This document shows, piece after piece, positions 1 through 8,057 of a stretch of DNA of 64,000 nt. Positions within the stretch are counted from its first letter, which is position 1, and every line of letters starts with the position of its first letter. Both the position numbers and the translations under genes were made by a program. Origin of the DNA: an uncultured Flavobacteriaceae bacterium (GTDB lineage: Bacteria; Bacteroidota; Bacteroidia; Flavobacteriales; Flavobacteriaceae); NCBI GenBank assembly GCA_934675205.1, contig CAKUPQ010000001.1:310001-374000 (forward strand). The letters are read 5' to 3'. A model generated the notes under the pieces. The model was not told the origin of the DNA and ran no database searches. It saw only the letters and a program-made list of their open reading frames with translations.

Positions 1-520
1 ACCAAATTATAGAGCTGATAACATTATACAGCATAAAAGGTCTTTTATTCATTCCGGAAATTCCTGCCACAATCGGGGCAAATGTTCTGAAAATAGGAAA
101 GAATCGGGCAAGAATAATAGCTCTGCCTCCGTGTTTTTCAAAGAAATCTCTTGATTGAAACAAATATTTTTTCTTAAAGAAGAAACTATCTTCTCTACTA
201 TACAAAAAAGGACCGCTTTTTGCTCCAAACCAATATCCAACCATATTCCCAAGAATTCCTGCAAAAGCAACCATAGAAGAAAGTAGTAAAACATTCAGAA
301 AATCACTATCGATATGTATAAACTGACTAACAAGTTCGGTAGAATAAATCCCTGAAAGAAATAACAAACTGTCTCCGGGCAGAAAAAAACCTACAAAAAG
401 CCCTGTTTCTGCAAAAACGATAAATAGTACAACCCAAAGACCAATGTTTATACCTCCTATTTTCATATTGATATAAAATTCCGGATTTATGAGTTGTAAC
501 CAATCGAAGCCTTCCTGCAT
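1..520 (-). CDS. DedA family membrane protein (3' end outside the window)
   Basis: The reading frame opens at the ATG at 520 and is still open at position 1, giving 173 N-terminal residues. They match the DedA/SNARE-associated family, polytopic inner-membrane proteins linked to lipid flipping and membrane homeostasis. A hydrophobic segment at about 25-60 carries FAETGLF and FLPGDS, with the family's conserved acidic residues E38 and D50. A later GGRAI-LARF-PIFRTFAPIVAG block, with its conserved arginines, fits the family's second half. A 74-nt overlapping frame on the same strand is only a shadow. Specific substrate unknown. Confidence 0.9.
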   Translation of the reverse strand, partial: MQEGFDWLQLINPEFYINMKIGGINIGLWVVLFIVFAETGLFVGFFLPGDSLLFLSGIYSTELVSQFIHIDSDFLNVLLLSSMVAFAGILGNMVGYWFGAKSGPFLYSREDSFFFKKKYLFQSRDFFEKHGGRAIILARFFPIFRTFAPIVAGISGMNKRPFMLYNVISSIIW

Positions 521-638
521 TTTGAATATATTTTGTTGTTTAGAGAAAGAAAAAAACTTGTTTTTTTCAGCCCGTGAAATTAGTTTATTTATTCTTAAAG
601 CAAGTTAAAAAAAACACAAAGTTCTATAAATTTGAGGT

Positions 639-1697
639 TTATGATAAATTATTATCCTGAACAGTTTTTTTGATATGCTGTTCTTCCGATTTCGGATAAA
701 TCAAAATTGTATTTTCGGTTTCGACAATGATAAAATCATTGATTCCTTTCAACACAACCGTTTTTCCTTTTTGCGTTCGAACAATATTATTTTCTGCATT
801 TTCTGTGATGAGATTTGCGTTGACAACCGCATTTTGGTTTTCGTTTTTCGGTAGTTTTTCGTAAAGGGAACCCCAAGTTCCTAAATCGTTCCAATCAAAA
901 TCAGATGGAAGAACATATACATTTTGGGCTTTTTCCAAAATAGCATAATCAATCGAAATGTTGTCGGATTTTGGGTAGTTTTTTTCGATAAACGATTGTT
1001 CGTCAGACGTATTATACATTTCGTTTCCACTCTCGAAAAGCGAAAACATTTCTGGCTGGTATTTTTTAAACGCACTAATTATCGACTCAGAAGACCAAAC
1101 GAAAATTCCTGCATTCCACAAAAAATTACCCCTTTCAAGAAATTGCTTGGCCGTTTCAAGATTTGGTTTTTCACGAAATTGCAGTACTTTTTTAATGGGA
1201 TTAGCATCGTTTTTGTCAAATTCGATATAACCGTAACCTGTATTCGGATAAGTCGGCTGAATTCCTAATGTCATCAGAGCATCGTTGTTTTCACAAAACG
1301 AAAAAGATTGTTTCAGGTGTTCTACAAATAGTTTTTCATCTTCAATCCAATGATCGGAAGGGGCAACCAAAATCTGTGCATTCGGGTTTAGTTTCTGAAT
1401 TTTCAGAGAAGCATACAAAATGCAAGGAGCTGTATTTCGCATTACAGGCTCAAGAATTACCTGCTTTCGAGAAATATTTAACTGATTTAAAACCAGGCTA
1501 TTATATCGTTCGTTAGTCAGAATCAGAATATTTTCGGAAGGAATCAGTTGTGACAAACGAGAAAACGTTTTCTGCAAAAGTGTTTCTCCCGTTCCTAACA
1601 TATCGTGAAATTGTTTCGGAAAATCGGGAGTGCTTAACGGATAAAATCGAGAACCAACTCCTCCTGCCATTAAAATTGCGAAATAATTGCTATTCAT
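639..1697 (-). CDS. manC: Mannose-1-phosphate guanylyltransferase
   Basis: Cytoplasmic nucleotidyltransferase making GDP-mannose from GTP and mannose-1-phosphate, a precursor for surface polysaccharide and O-antigen. The N-terminus has the signature loop MAGGVGSRF-P-S, followed by PKQF. Later come LVAPSDHWI (metal-binding Asp), GYGYIEF, FREKP, and W-DLGTWGSLYE near the end. At 352 residues it is the short, single-domain form without the C-terminal isomerase found in bifunctional ManC/AlgA. ATGs exist at 1748, 1706 and 1697. The first lies upstream of a promoter box at 1718-1725, so it cannot be on that transcript; 1697 aligns best with the family start MNxNYxAIxMAGG. A Nudix enzyme resembling GDP-mannose hydrolases is encoded at 32404. 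Confidence 0.92.
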   Translation of the reverse strand: MNSNYFAILMAGGVGSRFYPLSTPDFPKQFHDMLGTGETLLQKTFSRLSQLIPSENILILTNERYNSLVLNQLNISRKQVILEPVMRNTAPCILYASLKIQKLNPNAQILVAPSDHWIEDEKLFVEHLKQSFSFCENNDALMTLGIQPTYPNTGYGYIEFDKNDANPIKKVLQFREKPNLETAKQFLERGNFLWNAGIFVWSSESIISAFKKYQPEMFSLFESGNEMYNTSDEQSFIEKNYPKSDNISIDYAILEKAQNVYVLPSDFDWNDLGTWGSLYEKLPKNENQNAVVNANLITENAENNIVRTQKGKTVVLKGINDFIIVETENTILIYPKSEEQHIKKTVQDNNLS

Positions 1698-1717
1698 TGC
1701 GTTCATAAAAATTGTTC

Positions 1718-1748
1718 CAAAGATAATTTTTTCGTTGTTAATCCACAA
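1718..1748 (-). promoter_or_regulatory. Promoter of manC (Bacteroidota type)
   Basis: On the minus strand a TATCTTTG box (1725-1718) fits TAnnTTTG exactly, and TTG (1748-1746) lies 20 nt upstream as the -33 element. The position rules out the ATG at 1748 as the start. Confidence 0.6.
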
Positions 1749-1816
1749 AAAAGATATTTTTTAAAGTTTAAATACATTTTTTTTACTCATACCCCTAAAA
1801 AAATACAGGGTATATG

Positions 1817-1845
1817 TTGTATAAAAACATTTTTTTATATTTTTG
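1817..1845 (+). promoter_or_regulatory. Promoter of glnN
   Basis: TTG at 1817-1819, an 18-nt spacer and TATTTTTG at 1838-1845 match the Bacteroidota housekeeping promoter. This leaves a leader of about 35 nt before the ATG at 1887. Confidence 0.6.
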
Positions 1846-1886
1846 CATCAAATTTAAAGGGGTACAAATCAAAAATAAGCAAAAAA

Positions 1887-4076
1887 ATGTCAACATTCAG
1901 ATTTCAAGCAATTAAAGAAGCAACTTCAAGAACGGAAGTTCACGTAGAAGAATTAGGACGAAAATCAGCTATTTTCGGACAAAACGTATTCAACGACAAA
2001 GCGATGAAGCAGTTTTTGAATATTGATGCGTACAAAGCACTCAAAGATGCTATCAATTTGGGTAAAAAAATCGACCGCAATATGGCAGACCACGTAGCTA
2101 TCGGAATGAAGCAATGGGCTTTGTCAAAAGGAGTTACGCATTATACGCATTGGTTTCAGCCACTTACGGGAACAACAGCTGAAAAGCACGATGCTTTTTT
2201 CGAAACTTCAATGGACGGAACAGATCCTGTGGAACGACTCTCGGGAGGAGCTTTGGTTCAACAAGAGCCTGATGCTTCGAGCTTTCCGAATGGAGGGATC
2301 CGAAATACGTTTGAAGCTCGTGGATATACCGCTTGGGACCCAACATCTCCTGCCTTTATTTACGGGACGACACTTTGTATTCCGACTGTTTTTATCTCTT
2401 ATACCGGAGAAGCATTGGATTATAAAACTCCGCTTTTACGGGCTTTGAGTGCGATTGACGAGGCCGCAACCGATGTTTGTAATTACTTTGACAAAAACGT
2501 AAAGAAAGTTACCGCTACTTTGGGCTGGGAACAGGAGTATTTTTTGGTTGATAAAGCTCTTGCTACCTCAAGACCCGATATTTTATTGACAGGAAGAACG
2601 CTTTTAGGACACACTTCTGCCAAAGGACAACAGTTAGAAGACCATTATTTCGGTTCTATCCCCTCTCGTGTTTTGAATTATATGAGAGATTTGGAAAACG
2701 AATGTATGTTACTCGGAATTCCCGTAAAAACCCGTCACAACGAAGTTGCTCCGAATCAATACGAATTAGCTCCGATTTTTGAAGAAACGAATTTGGCTGT
2801 TGACCACAATTCGCTACTTATGGACGTAATGCAAAAAGTGGCAGAACGTCATCATTTCAAAGTATTATTCCACGAAAAACCATTTAAAGGAGTTAATGGA
2901 AGTGGAAAACACAATAACTGGTCTTTGGCTACCAATACAGGAGTAAACCTGTTAAGTCCGAGTAAAACTCCGATGAATAATTTGCAGTTTTTGACGTTTT
3001 TTATCAATACGATTAAAGCGGTTCAGACCTATGAAGATTTGTTGAGAGCCTCGATTACTTCTGCCAGCAACGACCACAGATTAGGAGCCAACGAAGCACC
3101 TCCTGCCATTATTTCGATTTTTATCGGAAGTCAGCTTACCAAAGTTTTGGAAGAATTGGAAGGCGTTTCAAAAGGAAAACTTTCTCCTGAAGAAAAAACC
3201 GATTTGAAATTGAACGTAGTCGGGAAAATTCCTGATGTTTTGTTGGATAATACGGACAGAAACAGAACTTCTCCGTTTGCTTTTACAGGAAATAAATTCG
3301 AGTTCAGAGCTGTCGGTTCGACTGCCAACTGTGCCAATTCGATGACTGTACTTAACACCATTGTTGCCAAACAGTTAAGGGACTTCAAAAAAGAAGTCGA
3401 TGCTCTTATCGAGAAAAAAGGACTGAAAAAAGATGAAGCGATTTTCAACGTATTAAGAGAATACATCAAAACCTCTAAAAATATTTTATTTGAGGGTGAC
3501 GGATATAGCGATGCTTGGGAAAAAGAAGCGAAAAAACGTGGTTTGAGCAATCACAAAACCACTCCTGAAGCTTTAAAAGCAAGGGTTTCCAAAAAAGCAT
3601 TTGATGTATTTGCAGAAATGGAAGTAATGAATCATACAGAAGTTGAGGCTCGTTACGAAATAGAATTAGAAGAGTACGTCAAAAAAGTGCAGATTGAAGG
3701 ACGTGTTTTAGGAGATATTGCCAGAAATCACGTGATTCCGACTGCTATCCGTTATCAAAACTTGGTGGTTAAAAACGTAAGCGGACTGAAAAACGTTTTC
3801 GGAAAAGAATACGAATCACTCGGAAAACAGCAAATTGCTATTATCAAAGAAATTTCCAAGCATATCGAGGCTATCAATGCCTTAGTTGAAGAAATGACAG
3901 AAGAAAGAAAAAAGGCAAACATTCTTCCCGTACTTGAACTTCAAGCTAAAGTATATTGCGAAAAAGTAAAACCTTTCTTCGACAAAATCCGTTATCACAG
4001 TGATAAATTAGAACTCGTTGTAGATAACGAAATTTGGACGCTTACCAAATACAGAGAACTTTTGTTTACCCGATAG
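1887..4076 (+). CDS. glnN: Glutamine synthetase type III
   Basis: ATP-dependent ligation of ammonia to glutamate in the cytoplasm. At 729 residues it has the length of the GSIII class typical of Bacteroidota, far longer than GSI (about 470). Class marks visible are LTGTTAEKHDAF near 93, the metal and glutamate site GWEQEYFLVD near 213, the substrate loop NGSGKHNNWS near 338, and GANEAPPAIISIF near 397, with a long helical C-terminal extension. It has its own promoter and ends in a strong terminator, so it is a single-gene unit. GSIII is usually regulated by nitrogen supply; the rpoN gene follows directly, but no -24/-12 sigma-54 promoter was recognised here. Confidence 0.97.
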   Translation: MSTFRFQAIKEATSRTEVHVEELGRKSAIFGQNVFNDKAMKQFLNIDAYKALKDAINLGKKIDRNMADHVAIGMKQWALSKGVTHYTHWFQPLTGTTAEKHDAFFETSMDGTDPVERLSGGALVQQEPDASSFPNGGIRNTFEARGYTAWDPTSPAFIYGTTLCIPTVFISYTGEALDYKTPLLRALSAIDEAATDVCNYFDKNVKKVTATLGWEQEYFLVDKALATSRPDILLTGRTLLGHTSAKGQQLEDHYFGSIPSRVLNYMRDLENECMLLGIPVKTRHNEVAPNQYELAPIFEETNLAVDHNSLLMDVMQKVAERHHFKVLFHEKPFKGVNGSGKHNNWSLATNTGVNLLSPSKTPMNNLQFLTFFINTIKAVQTYEDLLRASITSASNDHRLGANEAPPAIISIFIGSQLTKVLEELEGVSKGKLSPEEKTDLKLNVVGKIPDVLLDNTDRNRTSPFAFTGNKFEFRAVGSTANCANSMTVLNTIVAKQLRDFKKEVDALIEKKGLKKDEAIFNVLREYIKTSKNILFEGDGYSDAWEKEAKKRGLSNHKTTPEALKARVSKKAFDVFAEMEVMNHTEVEARYEIELEEYVKKVQIEGRVLGDIARNHVIPTAIRYQNLVVKNVSGLKNVFGKEYESLGKQQIAIIKEISKHIEAINALVEEMTEERKKANILPVLELQAKVYCEKVKPFFDKIRYHSDKLELVVDNEIWTLTKYRELLFTR

Positions 4077-4102
4077 TTTTTAGTGTTCAGTTTAAACCCA
4101 AT

Positions 4103-4135
4103 AAAACCATTATTCGTAAGAATAGTGGTTTTTTG
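4103..4135 (+). terminator. Terminator of glnN
   Basis: Hairpin with a 13-nt arm at 4103-4115, loop GTAA, and matching arm 4120-4132 (one G-T pair), followed by a T run. Confidence 0.8.
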
Positions 4136-4160
4136 TTTGGGGGAAATTTGCGTATTTTTG
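4133..4160 (+). promoter_or_regulatory. Promoter of rpoN
   Basis: TTG at 4133-4135, 17-nt spacer, TATTTTTG at 4153-4160, 22 nt before the ATG. The -33 element overlaps the T run of the glnN terminator. Confidence 0.55.
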
Positions 4161-4182
4161 CAGTAAATAAGATTTACCAATA

Positions 4183-5643
4183 ATGCTTAAACAACATTTA
4201 CAGCTCAAACTCTCACAAAAACTATCTCCTCAACAGATTCAGTTGATGAAACTTATTCAGTTGCCTACACAGGCTTTTGAACAACGTCTGAAAGAGGAAA
4301 TGATAGAAAATCCCGCATTGGAATCAGGCCAAGACGAGGAATTTGAATCGGCTGATTTCGATTCGAATGAGAATGATTATGACGACTATGACAATGAGAG
4401 AATCGAAGCTGAAGATATCAATATAGATGAATATTTAAGCAATGACGAAACTCCCGATTACAAGCTGAATGCCAACAATTACAGCAGTGACGATGAAGAT
4501 AGGGAAATTCCGATTGTGGCTCAAATGAGTTTCCATCAGGATTTGCTCAATCAGTTGAACACCTTTATTCTATCGGATACCGAACGTGAAATTGCTGAAT
4601 TTTTGGTCGGAAGCATTGACGATATGGGCTATATCAGACGTTCGATTCAGGATTTGGTCGATGATATGGCTTTTACCCAAGGCATTTATACAGACGAAAA
4701 AACCGTTGAAAGAATTCTCCAAATCGTTCAGGAATTAGACCCTGCAGGAGTTGGAGCAAGAGATTTACAGGAATGTTTGTTATTACAATTAAAACGCAAA
4801 ACCCCTACCGACTCTGTCGAAATGGCTATTGATATTATCGAAAATCAATTTGATGCATTTACCAAAAAACATTACGATAAATTACTTCAAAAATATGGGG
4901 TTTCGCAGGAACAACTCCGCAAAGCCATTGACGAAATCGAACGTCTAAACCCCAAACCCGGAGGATCTTATGCAGGAAGCAGCAAAATGATTGAACATAT
5001 CGTTCCCGATTTTACGATTCGGATTGTGGACGGAGAATTGGAGCTTTCGCTAAACGGAAGAAATGCTCCCCAACTTCACGTTTCCAAAGATTATCAGGAA
5101 ATGATGCAGACCTATAAAGATTCAAGAGATAAATCAAATGCACAAAAAGATGCCGTTCAGTTTATCAAACAGAAATTAGATTCTGCCAAATGGTTTATTG
5201 ATGCGATAAAGCAACGTCAGGAAACGCTTTTTGTAACGATGAATGCCATTATGGAATATCAAAAAGAATATTTTTTGGAGGGAGACGAAACCAAACTCAA
5301 ACCGATGATTCTCAAAGATATTGCCGATATGATTGGCTTGGACATTTCGACGGTTTCGAGAGTGGCAAACAGCAAGTATGTCGAAACTCCGTACGGAACA
5401 AAATTACTTAAGGATTTCTTTTCAGAATCGATGAAAAACGACCAAGGAGAAGACGTTTCGACTATCGAAATCAAGAAAATTCTGCAAAACGTAATCGAAG
5501 ATGAAGACAAACAAAAACCTTATCCCGATGATAAATTAGCCGAAATCCTAAAGGAAAAAGGCTATCCGATTGCTCGAAGAACCATTGCAAAATACAGAGA
5601 ACAACTCGATATTCCCGTTGCGAGAATGAGGAAGAAAATTTAG
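4183..5643 (+). CDS. rpoN: RNA polymerase sigma-54 factor
   Basis: Alternative sigma factor that needs AAA+ activators to open promoters. The glutamine- and leucine-rich activator-interacting region I is at 1-48 (QLKLSQKLSPQQIQLMK). An acidic region II with many Asp and Glu follows at about 50-105. The core-binding domain spans about 115-290. The RpoN box near the C-terminus reads ARRTIAKYRE, one conservative change from ARRTVAKYRE. Length 486 is normal. A sigma-54 activator-like response regulator lies at 60649-61812 in the same window. Confidence 0.97.
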   Translation: MLKQHLQLKLSQKLSPQQIQLMKLIQLPTQAFEQRLKEEMIENPALESGQDEEFESADFDSNENDYDDYDNERIEAEDINIDEYLSNDETPDYKLNANNYSSDDEDREIPIVAQMSFHQDLLNQLNTFILSDTEREIAEFLVGSIDDMGYIRRSIQDLVDDMAFTQGIYTDEKTVERILQIVQELDPAGVGARDLQECLLLQLKRKTPTDSVEMAIDIIENQFDAFTKKHYDKLLQKYGVSQEQLRKAIDEIERLNPKPGGSYAGSSKMIEHIVPDFTIRIVDGELELSLNGRNAPQLHVSKDYQEMMQTYKDSRDKSNAQKDAVQFIKQKLDSAKWFIDAIKQRQETLFVTMNAIMEYQKEYFLEGDETKLKPMILKDIADMIGLDISTVSRVANSKYVETPYGTKLLKDFFSESMKNDQGEDVSTIEIKKILQNVIEDEDKQKPYPDDKLAEILKEKGYPIARRTIAKYREQLDIPVARMRKKI

Positions 5644-5710
5644 TTTGCAGTAAGGAAAAAAGTTTGCAGTGTAGGAGGAGATAGTGTTCAGTTTTTTTAG
5701 TATTCAGTGC

Positions 5711-5734
5711 GTCACCCTGAGCTTGTCGAAGGGT
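5711..5734 (+). repeat. Short GTCA hairpin repeat, copy 1
   Basis: A 24-nt element starting GTCA, then a stem ACCCT / AGGGT around GAGCTTGTCGA. It is related to copies at 34368, 36969, 37561 and 59120. In forward frame it would encode the peptide VTLSLSKG, which is an artefact of the repeat and not a gene. Confidence 0.7.
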
Positions 5735-5752
5735 AGTTTTTGGTTATCTTTG
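5723..5752 (+). promoter_or_regulatory. Candidate promoter partly formed by the repeat
   Basis: TTG at 5723-5725 inside the repeat, 19-nt spacer, TATCTTTG at 5745-5752; it would transcribe the small ORF at 5774. Confidence 0.4.
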
Positions 5753-5773
5753 ATTGTAACTAAAAATTTGAAT

Positions 5774-5947
5774 ATGGATTTTAAAGACTTATTAGCCTAC
5801 AACGTGTGGTTAGATTTTTCTTTTGAATGTGAATATATATCAAAAGAAACACACCAAAATCTTACAGAGAAAACAATAGAAATTGGAAAACTAATCAATT
5901 ATATGATAATCAATCCTGACAAATTTGGAAGTGGAACAGATATTTAA
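5774..5947 (+). pseudogene. C-terminal remnant of a four-helix-bundle protein
   Basis: 57 codons (MDFKDLLAYNVWLDF ... INYMIINPDKFG). The pattern WLDFSFECEYISKE-H-LTEK--EIGKLINYMI resembles the last two helices of the four-helix-bundle (23S rRNA intervening sequence) family, normally about 115-120 residues. The first half is absent: only 130 nt separate it from rpoN and they contain no matching frame. It has an ATG and a plausible promoter, so it could still be expressed as a half-length protein. I read it as a decayed gene; family assignment is by pattern recall. Confidence 0.5.
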
Positions 5948-5994
5948 TTATATCTCGACATTACTGAAAACTGCGACTGCGACTGAACACTAAA

Positions 5995-6600
5995 ATGAAA
6001 AAACTCTTCCCTATATTCTCATACATTTTCCACCCGTTGTTTATTCCTGTAATGGCAACGCTGTTTTACTTTTATTTCGGGACGAGCTATTTTTTGTTTC
6101 GAGAAATTTATATCGTAATCATTCAGACTGCAATCATTACGGTTGTGATTCCGATATTGTTTTTTTGGTTGCTTTATGTATTGAAAAAAGCCGATTCAAT
6201 GATGACAGCAGACATCAATCAGAGGAAAATCCCCCTTGTTTTTCAACTGTTTTTACTTTTTTATCTGATTATAAAAGTTATCCGAATTGAATATTTTCAC
6301 GAATTGTATTTCTGTTTTTTAGCAAGTATCTTAAGTACGTTTTTGGCTTTTATCTTATTGTTTATCAAACAAAAAGCAAGTCTTCATCTTTTGGGAATAA
6401 CAAGTTTTTTGACTTTTGTGGTGCTGTTAAGCATTCATACTCAAAATAATTTTATCCCTCATATTGCTTTTTTGGTTTTCGTATGTGGAGCAGTTGCTTC
6501 GTCAAGACTTGTAATGAAAGCCCATACTCCGAAAGAACTTGTTTTAGGGGCTGTAATCGGAATATTGCCTCAAATTATTTTTGCTTATTTTTGGGTTTAG
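5995..6600 (+). CDS. PAP2-like integral membrane protein
   Basis: 201 residues with about six hydrophobic segments and no signal peptide cleavage site. The C-terminal stretch ASSRLVMKAHTPKELVLGAVIG (168-189, with R171 and H177) resembles the last motif of type 2 phosphatidic acid phosphatases (SR...H...D). A weaker KASLHLLG near 122 could correspond to the middle motif. The usual acidic partner after the histidine is E rather than D, and the first motif is unclear, so catalytic activity is doubtful. It ends 41 nt before truC, probably co-transcribed. Family assignment is tentative. Confidence 0.6.
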   Translation: MKKLFPIFSYIFHPLFIPVMATLFYFYFGTSYFLFREIYIVIIQTAIITVVIPILFFWLLYVLKKADSMMTADINQRKIPLVFQLFLLFYLIIKVIRIEYFHELYFCFLASILSTFLAFILLFIKQKASLHLLGITSFLTFVVLLSIHTQNNFIPHIAFLVFVCGAVASSRLVMKAHTPKELVLGAVIGILPQIIFAYFWV

Positions 6601-6641
6601 TTTGGCTACGAATTTTGCGAATCTGAAAACTGTAAACTAAA

Positions 6642-7316
6642 ATGTTAGAAATCCTGTATCAAGACGATTATATCGTAGCCATTAACAAACCTCACGGACT
6701 TTTGGTTCATCAATCTCCGATTGCTCGTGATGCGGAAGAATTTGCTTTACAAATGCTACGAAATCAGTTGGGAATAGCGGTTTACCCTTCACATCGTTTA
6801 GACCGAAAAACTTCGGGAATTTTGGTTTTTGCTTTAGACAAGCCAACCGACAGAATTATGCAACAGAAATTCCAAAACCGAGAAGTCGAAAAGAAATATC
6901 TGGCACTCGTTCGTGGTTTTGCTCCCAAAGAAATGACGATTGATTATGCTCTGAAAAATGAAAACGAAGTTGTACAGGAGGCTGTTACGCATTTCAAAAC
7001 GTTGGAATATTTTGAAATAAATGTCCCTTTCGGAAAACATAAAACTTCGAGATATTCATTGGTTGAAGCCATTCCTGAAACAGGAAGAATGCACCAGTTA
7101 CGAAAACATTTTGCACATATTTTCCACCCCATAATCGGGGACAGACCTCACGGCTGTAACAAACAAAACAAGTTTTGGTTAGAGAATTTCCAAATGAACA
7201 CGATGCTTCTTCACGCATCTGAACTTTCGTTCAAACATCATTATTCTGATGAAAACATCATTATAAAAGCCGATATTTCAGAAGAGTTTAAAAGGGCTCT
7301 TGAGGTTTTGAGATAA
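6642..7316 (+). CDS. truC: tRNA pseudouridine synthase C (RluA family)
   Basis: Isomerises uridine 65 in tRNA to pseudouridine in the E. coli counterpart. The opening MLEILYQDDYIVAINKP and HRLDRKTSG (catalytic D54) match TruC closely, as do ETGRMHQLRKHFAHI-HPIIGD and the C-terminal LLHASEL. At 224 residues it lacks only the variable tail of the 260-residue E. coli protein. Its TAA at 7314-7316 lies immediately beside the left junction of the umuDC cassette, so the insertion left the gene intact. Confidence 0.92.
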   Translation: MLEILYQDDYIVAINKPHGLLVHQSPIARDAEEFALQMLRNQLGIAVYPSHRLDRKTSGILVFALDKPTDRIMQQKFQNREVEKKYLALVRGFAPKEMTIDYALKNENEVVQEAVTHFKTLEYFEINVPFGKHKTSRYSLVEAIPETGRMHQLRKHFAHIFHPIIGDRPHGCNKQNKFWLENFQMNTMLLHASELSFKHHYSDENIIIKADISEEFKRALEVLR

Positions 7317-7442
7317 CGTCCCGCGGCTTGGCGAAGGTGGCGATTTTTACCACAAATTTTGATGCGGAGAACCAAACTTTGATTAACCACAAATGTGTCT
7401 GCAGAGCACTGAACCGCCACTTTTGCCAAACCGCTGTTAGGT
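7311..7442 (-). other. attC-like recombination site of an integron-type cassette
   Basis: In cassette orientation (minus strand) the site runs from ACCTAAC (7442-7436) to the core G^TTATCT at 7317/7316. The free-cassette ends ACCTAAC and GTTAGGT are perfect complements and fit RYYYAAC / GTTRRRY. Inside them GCGGTTTGGC pairs with GCCAAGCCGC (9 of 10), then AAAAGTGGCG pairs with CGCCACCTTC (8 of 10), leaving a central region of about 70 nt. This is the R-L-L-R layout of attC sites, about 126 nt long. It begins 10 nt after the stop codon of the last cassette gene, as usual for cassettes. Confidence 0.75.
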
Positions 7443-7452
7443 GCAGTTTTTA

Positions 7453-8055
7453 TTATATTTCGGTTGCTATTAGTTTATCGTTTTGCATTGTCAATTCTTG
7501 TCCGTGTAGCCAATTCTTTTCGTTGTCTGTCGCCAAGATTATTGGCATACGTTTTTTTTTGTCGTGTATTTTGCTCATTAGTTCGTTCGCTTCTGTTGTC
7601 AAGATTGTGTATGTGTTACGAAGTTTGCCCGTTAATTTGTCAAGCCATTCGCTGTAAAGTCCTGCAAATGCAAATGCTTCGTTGTCGGGCAATGTCAGTT
7701 CGTATTTTTGTTTTTGCTTTCCTTTTTCGTCAAGCCACTGCCACTCATAAAAACCGTCTGCAAGCACTAAACAACGGTTGTTTACTACGTTTCTGAAACT
7801 TGGTTTTTGGTGTGCAGTTTCCATTTTGCAATTCAATGTCATTTTTTTTATACTGTCGTCATTTGCCCAAAATGGTATCAAACCCCAATCATAAAATTGT
7901 ATTGTGTCTGTCTGCTTGTTGGTTATTACAGGCGTTTTTGGGAACTGAAAACCATTGTAAATTGTCGGTTGAAACAAAGTTTCGTTTTCAAATTTTGCAT
8001 TAAATCGATTTTGTAACTCTTGTGCTGATTTACTTTGTTTGGAATGGAAACACAT
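7453..8055 (-). CDS. SOS response-associated peptidase (SRAP, HMCES/YedK family)
   Basis: Family members shield abasic sites in single-stranded DNA by forming a thiazolidine link with the N-terminal cysteine. Here Met1 is followed by C2, the catalytic residue, although MCFH replaces the common MCGR. Other active-site positions are present: N75 and E79 (NCKMETA), E104 in GFYEW, and H164 before KRMPIIL. Length 200 is typical. It starts 2 nt after the umuC stop, so the three genes form one unit. By hand count about 9 of 11 Asp codons are GAC, unlike the core genes nearby. Confidence 0.93.
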   Translation of the reverse strand: MCFHSKQSKSAQELQNRFNAKFENETLFQPTIYNGFQFPKTPVITNKQTDTIQFYDWGLIPFWANDDSIKKMTLNCKMETAHQKPSFRNVVNNRCLVLADGFYEWQWLDEKGKQKQKYELTLPDNEAFAFAGLYSEWLDKLTGKLRNTYTILTTEANELMSKIHDKKKRMPIILATDNEKNWLHGQELTMQNDKLIATEI

Positions 8056-8057
8056 AT

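Noticed and set aside
49..294. 81-codon frame on the minus strand
   Set aside because: It overlaps the DedA gene in another frame; the DedA frame has the conserved motifs.
5684..5773. In-frame extension of the small ORF starting MFSFFSIQ and containing VTLSLSKG
   Set aside because: This peptide is the translation of a GTCA hairpin repeat plus spacer; the likely promoter lies downstream of that start.
7328..8016. Plus-strand frames opposite the SRAP gene and attC site
   Set aside because: They run antisense to a well-conserved gene and their translations have no protein-like features.
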